In this document: one piece after another, positions 21,685 to 33,316 of the stretch | How the letters are laid out: every line of letters begins with the position of its first letter | How positions within the stretch are numbered: the stretch's first letter is position 1 | Source of the DNA: Moniliophthora roreri | Lineage: Eukaryota; Basidiomycota; Agaricomycetes; Agaricales; Marasmiaceae | Direction: 5' to 3' | Length of the DNA stretch: 64,000 nucleotides | Assembly: GCA_001466705.2 (NCBI GenBank) | Contig: LATX02000089.1 | Coordinates: 930,001 to 994,000 of the forward strand | The notes under the pieces: model-generated | Seen by the model: only the letters and a program-made list of their open reading frames with translations | Databases searched by the model: none | What the model was told of the DNA's origin: nothing | Position numbers and translations under genes: made by a program

Positions 21685-24069
21685 ATGTCATCTAAGGGCT
21701 GTTTGCGTCAACGTAGAACTTCGACAGGATACCGACGCCACAGCAGTACCTTTACGTGTGAACGCTGTGGGCATTGGGAGGATTTTTTTGTGCGCTATGC
21801 AGATTCTGCGGCAGCCCCTTCCTCGGAGACTTCTGAGTATCATAACTCATCGGATGGACCACTTACTACAGGGACGCCGCAACGGCATACTGATAGAAGT
21901 TCAAGTCTGAGCGAAGACAGAAAACTCGAGGTAGTGAATCGGTCATGGTATGGGCAACGTTGCCTGATGACGCGGGAAAGTATGCGCGGGAATCGTGATA
22001 ACCAGTTCTTTCATATGGCAAGAAGCACCCCTAAGCAAATGGCATGTTTTCAGTGTGTCTCATACCGTGAAATTGCCTCTCATGACCTTATCTTGCAGCT
22101 AATACATATTGAACCCCGGTGGGGAAAGGGACTAGGTACACTGAACGTAGACTCTTCTAGAAACATCGGCGTTAGTAAGTGCAGAGGCTAGGACGCTCAG
22201 ACTTTTTACATAATGACACGCTTGCAACTCAGTACAAGCAAATTATCACAAAGCATTTGATTCCGGTGCTTTCATGTTCTTTCCTACACTGGAGGTCATC
22301 CACGCAGTATTGGAATATACTCTGGCTCTTGAGCCCAAAGAGCCTTTCGACGAGGTACGTCTCCGCATATTATTGCCTCCGAGCATCGGAATCGATGAGT
22401 ATCACTTTTGCAGAAGTTTGATCAGACTTTTTGGATCTATTCGTTTGTTCCACTTTCGTTCAACAAGGACCGCTCAATCTTCATTAAACACGTCGACGAG
22501 AGTAGGCCTGCGAACAATCAAGACAAGTTTGAGAACGCTCCAGGGTATACAAAATGCTCTCATCCGTATCATCATCCCGAGCTTCGAGCAATCACAAGTC
22601 ACATCCATCCATTTTACGTGATTCTGAATGCCGGAGAGAAAATTGCTGCTCTTGAGGACACGGAATTCGCAGATCTTTGTTCCCGAGAGTCCTCTGCCTT
22701 GTCGATCAACCGCATTTACAACCTTTGGATGAAGGGATATACTGGCAAGCGGCCGTCAAAGCAGCACCGTCACGATGAGGACGAGGCTGATGAAGATGCC
22801 ATGTCTTCCATTGACGAGGTTGATATTCTTAGCTCAGAAGACGTCTGCGATGACTCTGAGGACCTCGAGACCCCGAGGAACAGAGCGAGCGCTGTCTCTG
22901 ACGCCGACGATTCAGATGAGGAGTCATCGGAGAAGCAGACGGAACATCAGAGCCTCCGTTCCAAGGGTTATGATAACGACTCTGGTGACGAAAACACCAC
23001 TATTCCTGGTATTCCGCCACCTTTAACCCTCATCGCCACAACCAGTCGCAAGGGCAATCTGGGAAACTTCAGCGATGACCTCTTTGCGCCCAGTCGCTCA
23101 AGGAGCGTTGTCACTGCCCCAGCCGCCTTCAAATTGTCCGGTGTTGCCGACAGCAACTCCCGTCTGATGAGTCGATCCAGGGAATCGAACCACGAATCGC
23201 CTTTGCAGTCCAAATCGCACGCCGGGTCAAGCCGCACCTTCATCGGTCCTTCCCAAGGACGTTCCAACATCACGTCTGACCGACGAAAGGCGAAACCGCC
23301 CGGGACACTATGCGTTTCGAGTAAGCAGGAGCACGAGAGATTGGAACTGGCGAGCCGCCCTGGAGTCCACAGCTACAAGAGCTACGACCTCAATCAGAAG
23401 ATGCAGCAGAGAAACTTTACCCAGTTACCACTAAAGAAGCGTCCAGCGGTGCAACATCAGTCTCAAAGTGATGTAGGTGTAACACCTTGTCCATATATCC
23501 CCAAGAAAATAAGAGAACAGCGATCGTATCGAGGCGAAGAATTGGCGTCAATCCATAGGCAAAAGACGGAAGAAAACAGGCGAAAGGAAAGACCTAGGAA
23601 TGCGCATTACTCCATCTCCGAGCCTACCCCTCAGCAAGATACGGAGGACTCGACAGCATCTCCAATCCAGTCAGCGTCCTCAGAGCCGAATGTGGAAATA
23701 CCATCTGCGGAGCCGACCCCTTCGGGTTCTTCAGAACGATCTGGTATTGCCGCGCAATTAGACCTTCCCAAATCAGAAGAACACAGGTGGCAGTCATCTG
23801 CAAAGCCGATTGTGGATTCAGAAGCACCACTCTCGGAACCGGCCGCTTCTGGTTCGCCAGAAAGCTCTGGTATAGAGCAGCAGGTCGTGCAATTAGACCT
23901 TCGAAACTCCACTCCTGACCCTAGTACTAATCAGTCTCGCGGAGCTCCACCGCACCTTTCCATTATCATTCCCGGTGACAAACGTGTGCTGGGCAGCCCT
24001 AACAGTTCTCCATCACAGGAGTCGCCGACTAAGAAGATGAGGCCGTACAGTTCTCCCCCACTAGAGTAA
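21685..24069 (+). CDS. Large disordered protein with N-terminal Cys pair (about 755 aa)
   Basis: Three exons, 21685-22174, 22233-22354 and 22414-24069, in phase throughout. Residues 1-60 hold a CxxC pair (FTCERCGHWEDFF). The junctions give IGVIQANYHKAFDSGAFMFF, then LEYTLALEPKEPFDEKFD. A compact region up to about residue 300 (FWIYSFVPLSFNKDRSIFI; INRIYNLWMKGY) is followed by a low-complexity acidic Ser/Asp-rich stretch and a basic Ser/Arg-rich stretch. Near the end two imperfect repeats of about 40 residues occur: EPTPSGSSERSGI...QLDL and EPAASGSPESSGI...QLDL. It ends KKMRPYSSPPLE. No family is recognised; the composition suggests a nuclear or scaffold protein, which is inference. Confidence 0.7.
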
Positions 24070-25554
24070 TATCGTATATGTCATGTCTTCTCTGTGTTCC
24101 GACCCTTCCGGCAGGTTCTTACCATAATTTCACACTTGACTTCTTTCATCGTCTATCAAGTTGCTAACCCCTATACTCATCAGTTTACGGTCAATTAACT
24201 ATTCTCCGGCTGGGCGATCAGGTTGGATCCACAATGTATTATATACATTATACATTGTATCATTGCATTCACATTCCCATTTTACATGTTCAGTATGAGT
24301 CTAGGCCTGAAAGATTCATTGCTGTAAGCCGAGCCTTCCATGGAAAACTCCTTGGGCGCGGATTCCAAAGAAGGAATCGCTCATTGTTTGGTGAGAGGCC
24401 TTGCTCATCGCTCCCATCACGTTCTAAAAATATTCCACAACGACTGCTAGTCTGGGCATATCTGCCTACAGTAGCTGCATATTCGTTAGCTTTAGGCTCT
24501 ACTGCATTCAACTTCTTATTCGAAACCCAAGTCGCCATCGGGTGTCTTACTAAAACTAAACACAATGGATTGGGGTGGACATCCGGAAGATGCGACTGTC
24601 CGCCGGAAAAACCAAGGAAAGATTACTGCGGATCAATTGCCGATTGGATAAGGTTCCGGGGACCTGGTACGTCGCGTCAATTTGATACTGCCTCGATATT
24701 GAGTATCCAGGAGTCCATGTCACATCGATCCCTCACTGCAAGACGTGCACAGCGCTTCGACAGGACGTTCGGTATCCAGTTCCCTGTCCTCAAAGGCGAA
24801 ATGCCAATCACACATCACAAAACAGAAATGTGAGGACGATTCCAAAGTTGTTCATGCATTCCCCTCCTTCGACCGCTACTGCATTCCATCTTGAACGACC
24901 TCGCACTCCTTCCTTCTAATCCTATCCCTTGGATGAAAAATAGCCCTCAAACGTCTATCTCGGCCTCTCGGTAGACCGCTAGGAAACCCTGAAGAATATC
25001 CGGGTCCTGAAGAAGAGAGCTGCGATACTCGCTCATTGGAGTGCGGGATCTTCGACTCGCCAACACTGAGCCATGTTCGCTTTCCATCGGCTATTTGCAA
25101 GTTTCAAGGCACCCGCACTGATTGAACATTTAATATCTGACTTTTGTCTCCCGAGTTCTCTCTCGTACACGCGACAAGTTGTTATGTGGCGATCGTAGTA
25201 TTCAATAGTGCTTGAAAGCTTGTATGTATGTCAGTATTGCCTCGGACAACTTTTGCATCGATTCCACTGTCCGGTGTGTTCGATCAGAATGTCCGGCATC
25301 GTCGGAAGGCACATACATAAAAAGCAAGCGGAACTCCTCATTAGGAACCGGGACATCCACCGGATCATCCACAATGATCTAGAAAATTTTATGGGCCAAA
25401 TGGGTATATTGTAAGCAGCTCGAGATCCTTGAAAGTCGCCTCGGGTCTCTGACTCAACTCCAACCATCACCTAAGTCTTTCTTCGCTCCCGTCGAGGCTC
25501 CAATACCAGCACATAGGTCAATTGGACGACAATTCGGTTCTTGAAGCTTGAAGA
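24070..25554. other. Spacer with unassigned open frames
   Basis: About 1.5 kb. A 199-codon open frame on the plus strand (24234-24833) overlaps a 91-codon minus-strand frame (24290-24565). Neither has introns, recognisable motifs or clear codon bias, and I cannot choose. The last 100 nt resemble the sequence just upstream of the second MATE gene, so they belong to the duplicated MATE promoter. Confidence 0.35.
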
Positions 25555-28163
25555 ATGACCTCCACCGCAAGTCACTACCAGGGCTCTGGCTCCCTTCCCT
25601 CTGATTACGCCTTGTTGTCTCGATACGCAGCTCGACAAGACTCGATGAATCATGACGGTGACAACGATTCCTACTCTGAAAACGAATCAGAATCAGAAAG
25701 CTCTACTCTTCATATCCCCTCTTCCACTGTGGGTGCCAGGCGTGGAAGTCTTCCTGCTCACCGCCGACCATCCATGGGTTCCCGCCACGACGAACAAATT
25801 GAGCGAATCATAGCTCCACGTTCCAATCCACCAAACGAAAATACACCCCTTCTTAATCCCCCGCGAATCGTGGAAGACGTCGAACAGAACGATGGGACTG
25901 GTCAGGAGAGTTCGATGCAGATGTTCCGGGACGAACTGGGTATCTTGACGAAATACGCTTTACCAGTCTTTGGGTATGTTGCTCTCGCTTGCATCACATT
26001 CATTGGTCGTGTGCTCAGAAATGTCTTCTTTTTTTTCTCAGGACCCATTTACTGGAATACACCCTTGTTATCGCTTCTGTCCTGACAATCGGACATCTCT
26101 CCACTAATGCCCTCGCGGCAATCACGTTGGGGTCAATGACTGCCAATGTTACGGGCCTCAGTATTATACAGGGCTTTACGAGTGCTTTGGATACGGTTTT
26201 GCCTAGTGCATGGACAAGTAGTAAGCCACATTTGGTGGGGTTGTGGGCACAAAGAATGGGTAAGTTCACGTTACCTTCTCAGTGAACCCAGGGTCTGATG
26301 ATAGCTTTAATCGATCTTTAGCGGTAGTGATTGCATTCTCCTTGGTGGTAAGAAGCTCAGTCTTATGGCAGGAAACATCAACGTCATCTGTTACTCTATA
26401 GCCGATGCTCTTCATTTGGTTTAATGCAGAGGTCATTCTGCTGTCGCTCAGGCAAGAACCGGAAGTGGCGCATTTGGCTGCGGTGTACCTTCGTTGGATG
26501 TCTTTGGGATTACCTGGTGAGTAGCATTGGCCCCAACGGTTCTGTGGATTCTGACATGTGCATATGTAGCCTATGCGTTCAATTTGATCAGTCGGTTCGT
26601 CCATCGTGTCCTCGAATAATCCGAAACTTTATCTGACATGAGACATGGCACGTTCGTCACATACAGGCGGTATTTCCAGTCACAGGGTGCGTGCAACGAC
26701 AGAAAATTTTAGTCCAAACTAAACCATACCGCGTCGCAGGTTTATTCACAGTTCCCACACGAATCATATTTGTCGTTGCGCCCATTAACGCGCTCCTGAA
26801 TTACCTCCTAGGTACGGAGCTCACCCAAAAAGAAGATCCCAAACCGCACTGACCTGTATGACGCTGACAGTTTGGGGCCCGGAACCTATTCGTCTCGGTT
26901 TCATTGGGGCACCTATCGCTACTGCCGTCTCATTTAACCTGATCTCGCTCATGTCAATCGTCTATGGCGTATTCTTCGTTCCGAAAACGGCGTGGTATCC
27001 CATCTCCCGAAGGAGTTTCACGAGCTTGGGGACATTGGTGCATCTGGGTTTGGGCGGCGTTGGTATGCCTTTTCTTCAGGTTACGTTGAGTGGTGGGCTA
27101 AAGGGTGGTCGCGTGAATAGGTCAAACGGCGTCAGAGTGGTGGGCATGGGAGTTGATTGGATTGGCTGCTTCTTTGTACGTCCAAATTCATTTCTCCTCG
27201 AATGATGGAGACCAAGTGAACTTGTCAATATAGGATTGGCCCAGTAGCACTTGCGAGTCAGTCGGTCCTCCTTGTTTCCGCGTCTACGACGTTCCAGGCA
27301 CCTTTCGCTTTGGGTATAGCGACGTCTGTCAGGTTGGTTCCCAGCTCATTCAATCTGGGCCCTCGGCAGAACAATTCGACTGATCGCGCTTGTTAGAATT
27401 GGAAATCTGTTGGGAGAACAGCGTGCTAGACGCGCTGGGATCGTTTGTAAGACTGCGATATTCATTGCCTTTATCATGGCCATTTTTTTCAGGTATGTTT
27501 TTCTAATTTACTCATGGCCGAAAGAATGTGACTTATTCATTTGGCACCTATAGCTTGATGTTTTTCGCCTTCCGACAAAACTGGTCGTATATGTTCAACG
27601 AAGATCCTGGCAAGTATACTTTCTTTCCTCATCGCAATCGCAGAACTGATGGGGTTCGCTGATGTACAGAGGTCGCCGCTATGGTTTCATCAACGTTACC
27701 ACTCGTCGCTCTTTTCCAGGTGTTTGACGGTAACTCGGCTGTCGCAAATGGCATTCTCAGAGCGAGGGGTAAACAAGTGACTGGAGCGTTATTGAATATT
27801 AGGTACGTACACGCAACCCTTTCGTGCGCAAGATCGATCCTAAAACAACCCAACTCGGATTTCTAGTGCATACTACGTCATCGGTAAGTTGATCTCATTC
27901 AGAATTCCGAGTATCTCTTCCCTAATAGTAACATGGGCCCGCTTACAGGTGTACCCTTTGGTGCATGGTTCGCATTCAACTTCAATCTCGGCCTGCACGG
28001 CCTCTGGATTGGACTGACCATTTCATTGGTTTATTGCTCTGTATTCGGATCTGCATTATGTTTGAGGACGGATTGGGATAGGGAAGTGGCCAAGGTGATG
28101 GACAGAATTGCGGATGAGCATCATGGCAAGTCGGATTTAAGGCAGATTGGTGGTGGGCATTAG
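25555..28163 (+). CDS. MATE family efflux transporter, copy 1
   Basis: A multi-exon gene of about 640 residues. Exon 1 (25555-25973) encodes a disordered cytosolic tail (SLPSDYALLSRYAARQDS; NENTPLLNPPRIVEDVEQ), then FRDELGILTKYALPVFG. Later exons give the 12-helix MatE pair: STNALAAITLGSMTANVTGL, the signature QGFTSALDTVLPSAWTSS, YLRWMSLGLPAYAFNL, then ALASQSVLLVSASTTFQAPF and VFDGNSAVANGILRARGKQ. It ends in LRQIGGGH. MATE proteins export cationic or xenobiotic compounds by H+ or Na+ exchange, at the plasma or vacuolar membrane. Introns are about 50-70 nt. A close paralogue follows 2.3 kb downstream in the same orientation, and the first 100 nt of upstream sequence are also shared. No disruption was noticed. 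Confidence 0.88.
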
Positions 28164-30416
28164 ACTCGGAGATTTCTGAAGTAAAGTAGCAATACACGGT
28201 TAACGATCTAGAGATGTTTTTTATCTGTAAATATATATGAGATGTGTCGTACCGCGCGTGATCATGTGTTATATGTGTGTGCAGTGTTCCTCCGTCCACC
28301 TACGATATGTACAGTGCAGCTTGCATACATCTCTTCAGGAATGGCCGTGGGAGGCTTAGCGGTAAGGATCAAGGTCTGGTTGATGCACATGTACAAGGTA
28401 TTATCCTTCAGAAGAGTCGTGACCTGTGACCACATGCACTTGAGAACCTACCATAAACACCACCCATCGACAATACACTCGTCGCGGCCATCACGCATAA
28501 AACAATTGGTCCAGTCTGATCCTACTGCCTAGCAAGGACGATGGTGATTTGTTCGCCGCTTTCCGGATTCCGCTCCAAATTCCTCCAGACCTTGCCCCAA
28601 CACTGATGGCACCAGAATCAACTCTCACCGCGTGTCCGACAAATCCAGAAGCCTTCTGGGATTCCTCAACCAAACCCCTGCACGATCGGGTTCATTTTGA
28701 TTCACCTGCCAGGCAGCTCCTTCCAACAAGGATCTTCTTACTCGTAACCTCCGAGATCCACCATGCCAGCCTTCTCCTACACAATCAGCTCTTTCTCCGA
28801 AACTTGCACGGCCCTTATTGGATGGGAACCTACCGGCCCCCCATTCATCGAGATCTGCTGATATGAATGTTCGGAAAGATGCGACAGTTGAAGCGATTAT
28901 CGGGTTTGTCCAAGTTGTTGGGCGGAGTATTACTGGACTGGGAGATTAATGCTACAAGGAGAAACATAAGGAGAAGTGTGTGCGAGTGCGCTTGGATGGA
29001 TGCTGGGTTGAATGAGGTGGATATATTGTCATCGTACGTCCCTCTCATCAATTTCATTTATTAACGTACTTGACTGACTTGGTTTAGGTTTTGTAACACC
29101 ACCGAATATGCTGAATATCCATTTTTGAAGTTCCTCCAAGCACAAACAGAATAGGATTCTTGAATCCAAATCCCAAAGGCCACAAGACAGGTCTGCGTCA
29201 ACGCTCAATCCATCTTTTATTAGCATCAGGAGCGTTGGTACATTTATTGAGGTATCTGCCTTGGGTATTCAGTGCTGCTGAGGGATCAGTAGACGTTCTC
29301 GAGGAACAGAATTCTGGGTACAGTTTATGCTGATGTCGCTTAAGATTGTGTACGCCTCGTTCCGTCTACTTCGCACTCGTCGAGCTCTGACCTCGATGTC
29401 TATAACAGATCGTGTCCACAGGCAGAGACCTTAGTATGGCTGGTTCCTTATATCCAAGCCTGTAGTGAACAAGGGAAGTGGCGATAAGATATACCATTAT
29501 GGGCCTGAGGTGCCCGAGCTGGGTAGTATGTTTTCGTGCATTTGTTAGAGATGAAACTGATGGAGGGTGGATGTGAAATCATGCAGAAGGTGGAACAGCT
29601 ACTGAGAGTTCTACTACCATCGGAGGATGTTTGTACGTGTTGAAGGAGTGTCCACGGATATGCTTCGCTGGACAGGATCTTACAGTATACATCCCACACT
29701 CTCCAGGGATTCTACTGTTTGCTTTCCTTTCCATTCACATTGATCCCTGATCGCTTCTCTAGGTACATTCCCCGGGAAATTTGGCGGAAAGCAAATCGTT
29801 ATCCGGCGGAGAATAGTGTGGTCTTATGTCCTCTCAGCAGTGTTTTAGACGGTCGGAAAGATTTGTATATATGTGAGTACTAATTCGGTGAACATTTTCC
29901 ATCTATCGCATGCCACAGGAGGAGGAACCCAGTCGAAGTTGAGATTTTCGGTCCAAACAAGTATGCTGTAAGTAATCCAGAATTTGTCGAGATCCCTGGC
30001 AGCTATTGGAATAATCGCAGGCCGCTTTCAAAAAGAAGTTGATGGCCATAAAAGCGTGTCCCACTTCATAACGCCGGTCTCGGTAAAGTCAAATACGGCA
30101 TCACTGATTTGTACTTTGAGTTGCATATCCCTTGCAAATGGATAGGACGCTGACTCGAGCTTGCCTAATCAGCCCCATTTACCACTGACATCGTGCAGGA
30201 ATATCTCGATACAGGAAACCCCTCGCTCCAAAGCTCAATTGGCTTTGGAGCGCTTGGTAATCAGCTTACTCTTTCGAAGTGGCCTGGGATCATTCCAACA
30301 GCTGGAAAGTCGCATCGGCTTTCTGACATCACCCATTCGGATCTTCGCCTTTCGCTCCCGTCCAGACTCCGATACCAGGATACAGATCAACCGGACAGCA
30401 ATTCGGCTCTTGAACA
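28164..30416. other. Region between MATE copies with decayed coding pieces
   Basis: About 2.2 kb. Coding-like pieces on the plus strand include QLKRLSGLSKLLGGVLLDW near 28878-28935, YVLKECPRICFAGQDLTV near 29635-29690, and IPREIWRKANRYPAEN with PLSSVLDGRKDLYI near 29765-29870. The last is followed after a GT-AG gap by RRNPVEVEIFGPNKYA. The order weakly recalls fungal alpha/beta-hydrolase genes, but stops interrupt the pieces and no catalytic Ser motif could be placed. Probably a gene decaying between the two duplicates. Confidence 0.3.
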
Positions 30417-33004
30417 ATGACCTCCACCGCAAACCACTACCAGGGCACTGGCTCCCTTCCCTCTGATTACGCCCTATTGTCTCGATACGCGGCTCGACAA
30501 GATTCAATGTCCTACGACAGTAACAGCGATTCCTCCCATGGAAACAGATTATATTCTGAAGGGTCTACTCTCCGTGTCCCCTCTTCCACTGCTGGCATGG
30601 GACGAACAAGTCTTCCTGCTCGCCGCAGACCATCCAAGGATGATGAACAGACTGAACGAACCACCATAACTCCGCGCTCCAATCCATCAAACGAAAATAC
30701 ACCACTACTCAATCCCCCGCGAATTGTTGAAGACGTCGAGCAGAACGACGGGACTGATCGGGAGAGTTCAATGCAGATGTTTCGAGACGAACTGGGTATC
30801 TTGACGAAATACGCTTTACCAGTCTTCGGGTATGTTGCTCTCGCTTGCGTTACATTTGTTGGTCGTGTGCATAAAAATGCCTTCGAAATTTTCTCAGGAC
30901 CCATTTACTCGAATATACGCTTGTTATCGCCTCCGTCCTGACAATCGGACATCTCTCCACTAATGCCCTTGCGGCAATTACGTTGGGGTCAATGACCGCC
31001 AATGTTACGGGTCTCACTATTATACAGGGTTTTACGAGTGCTTTGGATACAGTTTTGCCTAGTGCGTGGACAAGTAGTCAGCCACATTTGGTAGGATTGT
31101 GGGCACAAAGAATGAGTGAGTCTGAGTTGCTCTGTTCCTCGCCACTCGTGACCCAGATCTGACGCCGATGAATCCACAGCGGCGGTCATTGCATTTATTC
31201 TGGTGGTAAGAGGCCGCTGTTCAGCCACATTGCAGGAGACATCAAAGTCATATGTTACCTCTTTTCAGCCGATGCTCTTCATTTGGTTTAATGCTGAGGC
31301 CATTTTGCTATCGCTCAAGCAAGAACCGGAGATTGCACACTTGGCCTCGGTGTACCTCCGTTGGATGTCTTTGGGATTACCAGGTGCGTGCTAGTGTGCG
31401 TTATGGTCCGAGCATTTTCAACTAAGTATTATCATATGCAGCCTATGCGTTCAATTTAATTAGTCGGTTCGTCCATCATATCATTCTCTGCTAGAATGGA
31501 ACTTGATCTGACATGGGATATGGTACCTTTATAATATCCAGGCGGTATTTCCAATCACAAGGTGTGCGGCAGCAACCGAAACTCCTTCGACCCCACAAAC
31601 ACTGATGTTCTGCGTCACAGGTCTATTCACAATCCCCACACGGATCATATTCGTTGTCGCCCCCATAAACGCGCTCCTGAACTACCTCTTAGGTACGGTG
31701 CTCACCAGAATAGCGTCTGAATTGTACTGACTGCCATGACGCTAACAGTATGGGGCCCAGAACCTATTCGTCTGGGTTTCATCGGAGCACCTATCGCTAC
31801 TGCCATTTCATTCAACCTAATCTCACTGATGACAATCATATACGGTGTTTTCTTCGCGCCCAAGACAGCGTGGTGCCCTATTTCAAGGCGGAGTTTTACG
31901 AGTTTGGGGACACTTGTGCATTTGGGCTTGGGTGGCATCGGTAGGTATTTCTTGCCTTCGCGTTGAGCCCTAATGTGGGCTGACTGACGGCTGTGAGGAT
32001 AGGCCAAACGGCAACGGAATGGTGGGCTTGGGAATTGGTAGGGTTGGCCGCTTCTTTGTATGTCCGAGTTTCCTTTATGAGGAGTCTACTGAACGTCATT
32101 TCAGAATTGGCCCAGTCGCACTAGCGAGTCAGTCAGTCCTCCTCGTATCCGCGTCAACGACGTTCCAGGCCCCTTATGCTTTGGGTGTGGCGACCTCTGT
32201 TAGGTAGCTTCTGCTTCATCTGTTCCTGGCCCTCGTCAGTAAATGATTGCGATTTTTAGAGTCGGAAATCTGCTGGGGGAACAACGTGCTCGACGTGCTG
32301 GTATCGTATGTAAGACCGCGATTTTCATTGCATTTGTTGTGGCGTTGGTGTTCAGGTATATTCTCCGACTTTGTTTCTGGCCAAAAGAATGAGACCCATT
32401 CCTCTCTGGCATAGTTTAATGTTCTTCATCTTCCGGCAAAATTGGTCGTATATGTTCAATGAGGATCCCGGTAAGCCTATTTTCTGTATTCATACACTCC
32501 AAATTGGCGGATCTAATACCCGCATAGAGGTCGCTGCTATGGTTTCATCGACGTTACCATTGGTAGCGTTGTTCCAGGTGTTTGATGGCAACTCGGCCGT
32601 CGTAAGTGGGATCCTTAGGGCCAGGGGTAAACAGGTGACTGGTGCACTATTGGCTATTAGGTATCTTCCTTTTCATTCAGCTCGAACGAATCTCACCCGT
32701 CCATTCTCTCTTATTCTAGCGCATATTACATCATTGGTACGTTCATCCTACCCAATATCCGAATGCTAATTCACATTCGTATGCAGGTGTACCCTTCGGC
32801 GTATGGCTCGCATTCAATTTCAATCTTGGACTGCACGGTCTCTGGATAGGACTGACCATCTCGTTGATATACTGCTCTGCTATTGGATCCATGTTATGTT
32901 TGAGGACGGATTGGGATAGGGAAGCGGCCAAGGTTGCGGAGAGGATTGCGAATGAGCACTGTTACAAATCAGATGCAGGACAGAATGGTAGTGGACATTT
33001 ATGA
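30417..33004 (+). CDS. MATE family efflux transporter, copy 2
   Basis: A paralogue of the gene at 25555 with the same exon order. The tail reads SLPSDYALLSRYAARQDS and NENTPLLNPPRIVEDVEQ, identical in these stretches to copy 1. The MATE core follows: STNALAAITLGSMTANVTGL, QGFTSALDTVLPSAWTSS, YLRWMSLGLPAYAFNL, VFDGNSAVVSGILRARGKQ. It ends with KSDAGQNGSGHL at TGA 33002-33004. Differences from copy 1 cluster in the disordered N-terminus (a changed Ser/Asp-rich stretch) and the C-terminal 25 residues, while membrane helices are nearly unchanged. That pattern fits a tandem duplication with retained transport function. Promoter sequence is partly shared. Substrate unknown. Confidence 0.88.
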
Positions 33005-33316
33005 GGATTTCTGATCTGAACGATAGATGTACAGGTAACGATCTAGATCTAGATATGCTTTGAATTGTACATACACAATCTTCGAATGTTGTATGTACCG
33101 TGCGTCGTCTGCTCTGTGTGTGCGCAAACCTTCAACATCTCCCACCTAACTCGGTATATGTATCAAAGTAGGACATGTACTCTTCTGTCTGAGATTCGCC
33201 TCCATGGAACAAGTTCATAGATATGCTAGACTCTGATTCAAGTACTTGGTCTCACTCCCCCTTCCCCTCACATACCCTACCCCAGGCCCAGGTTCATCTC
33301 AGTTTAGCAACTCTAC

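Noticed and set aside
24234..24833. 199-codon open frame on the plus strand
   Set aside because: No introns, no motif and an overlapping minus frame; composition does not favour either strand.
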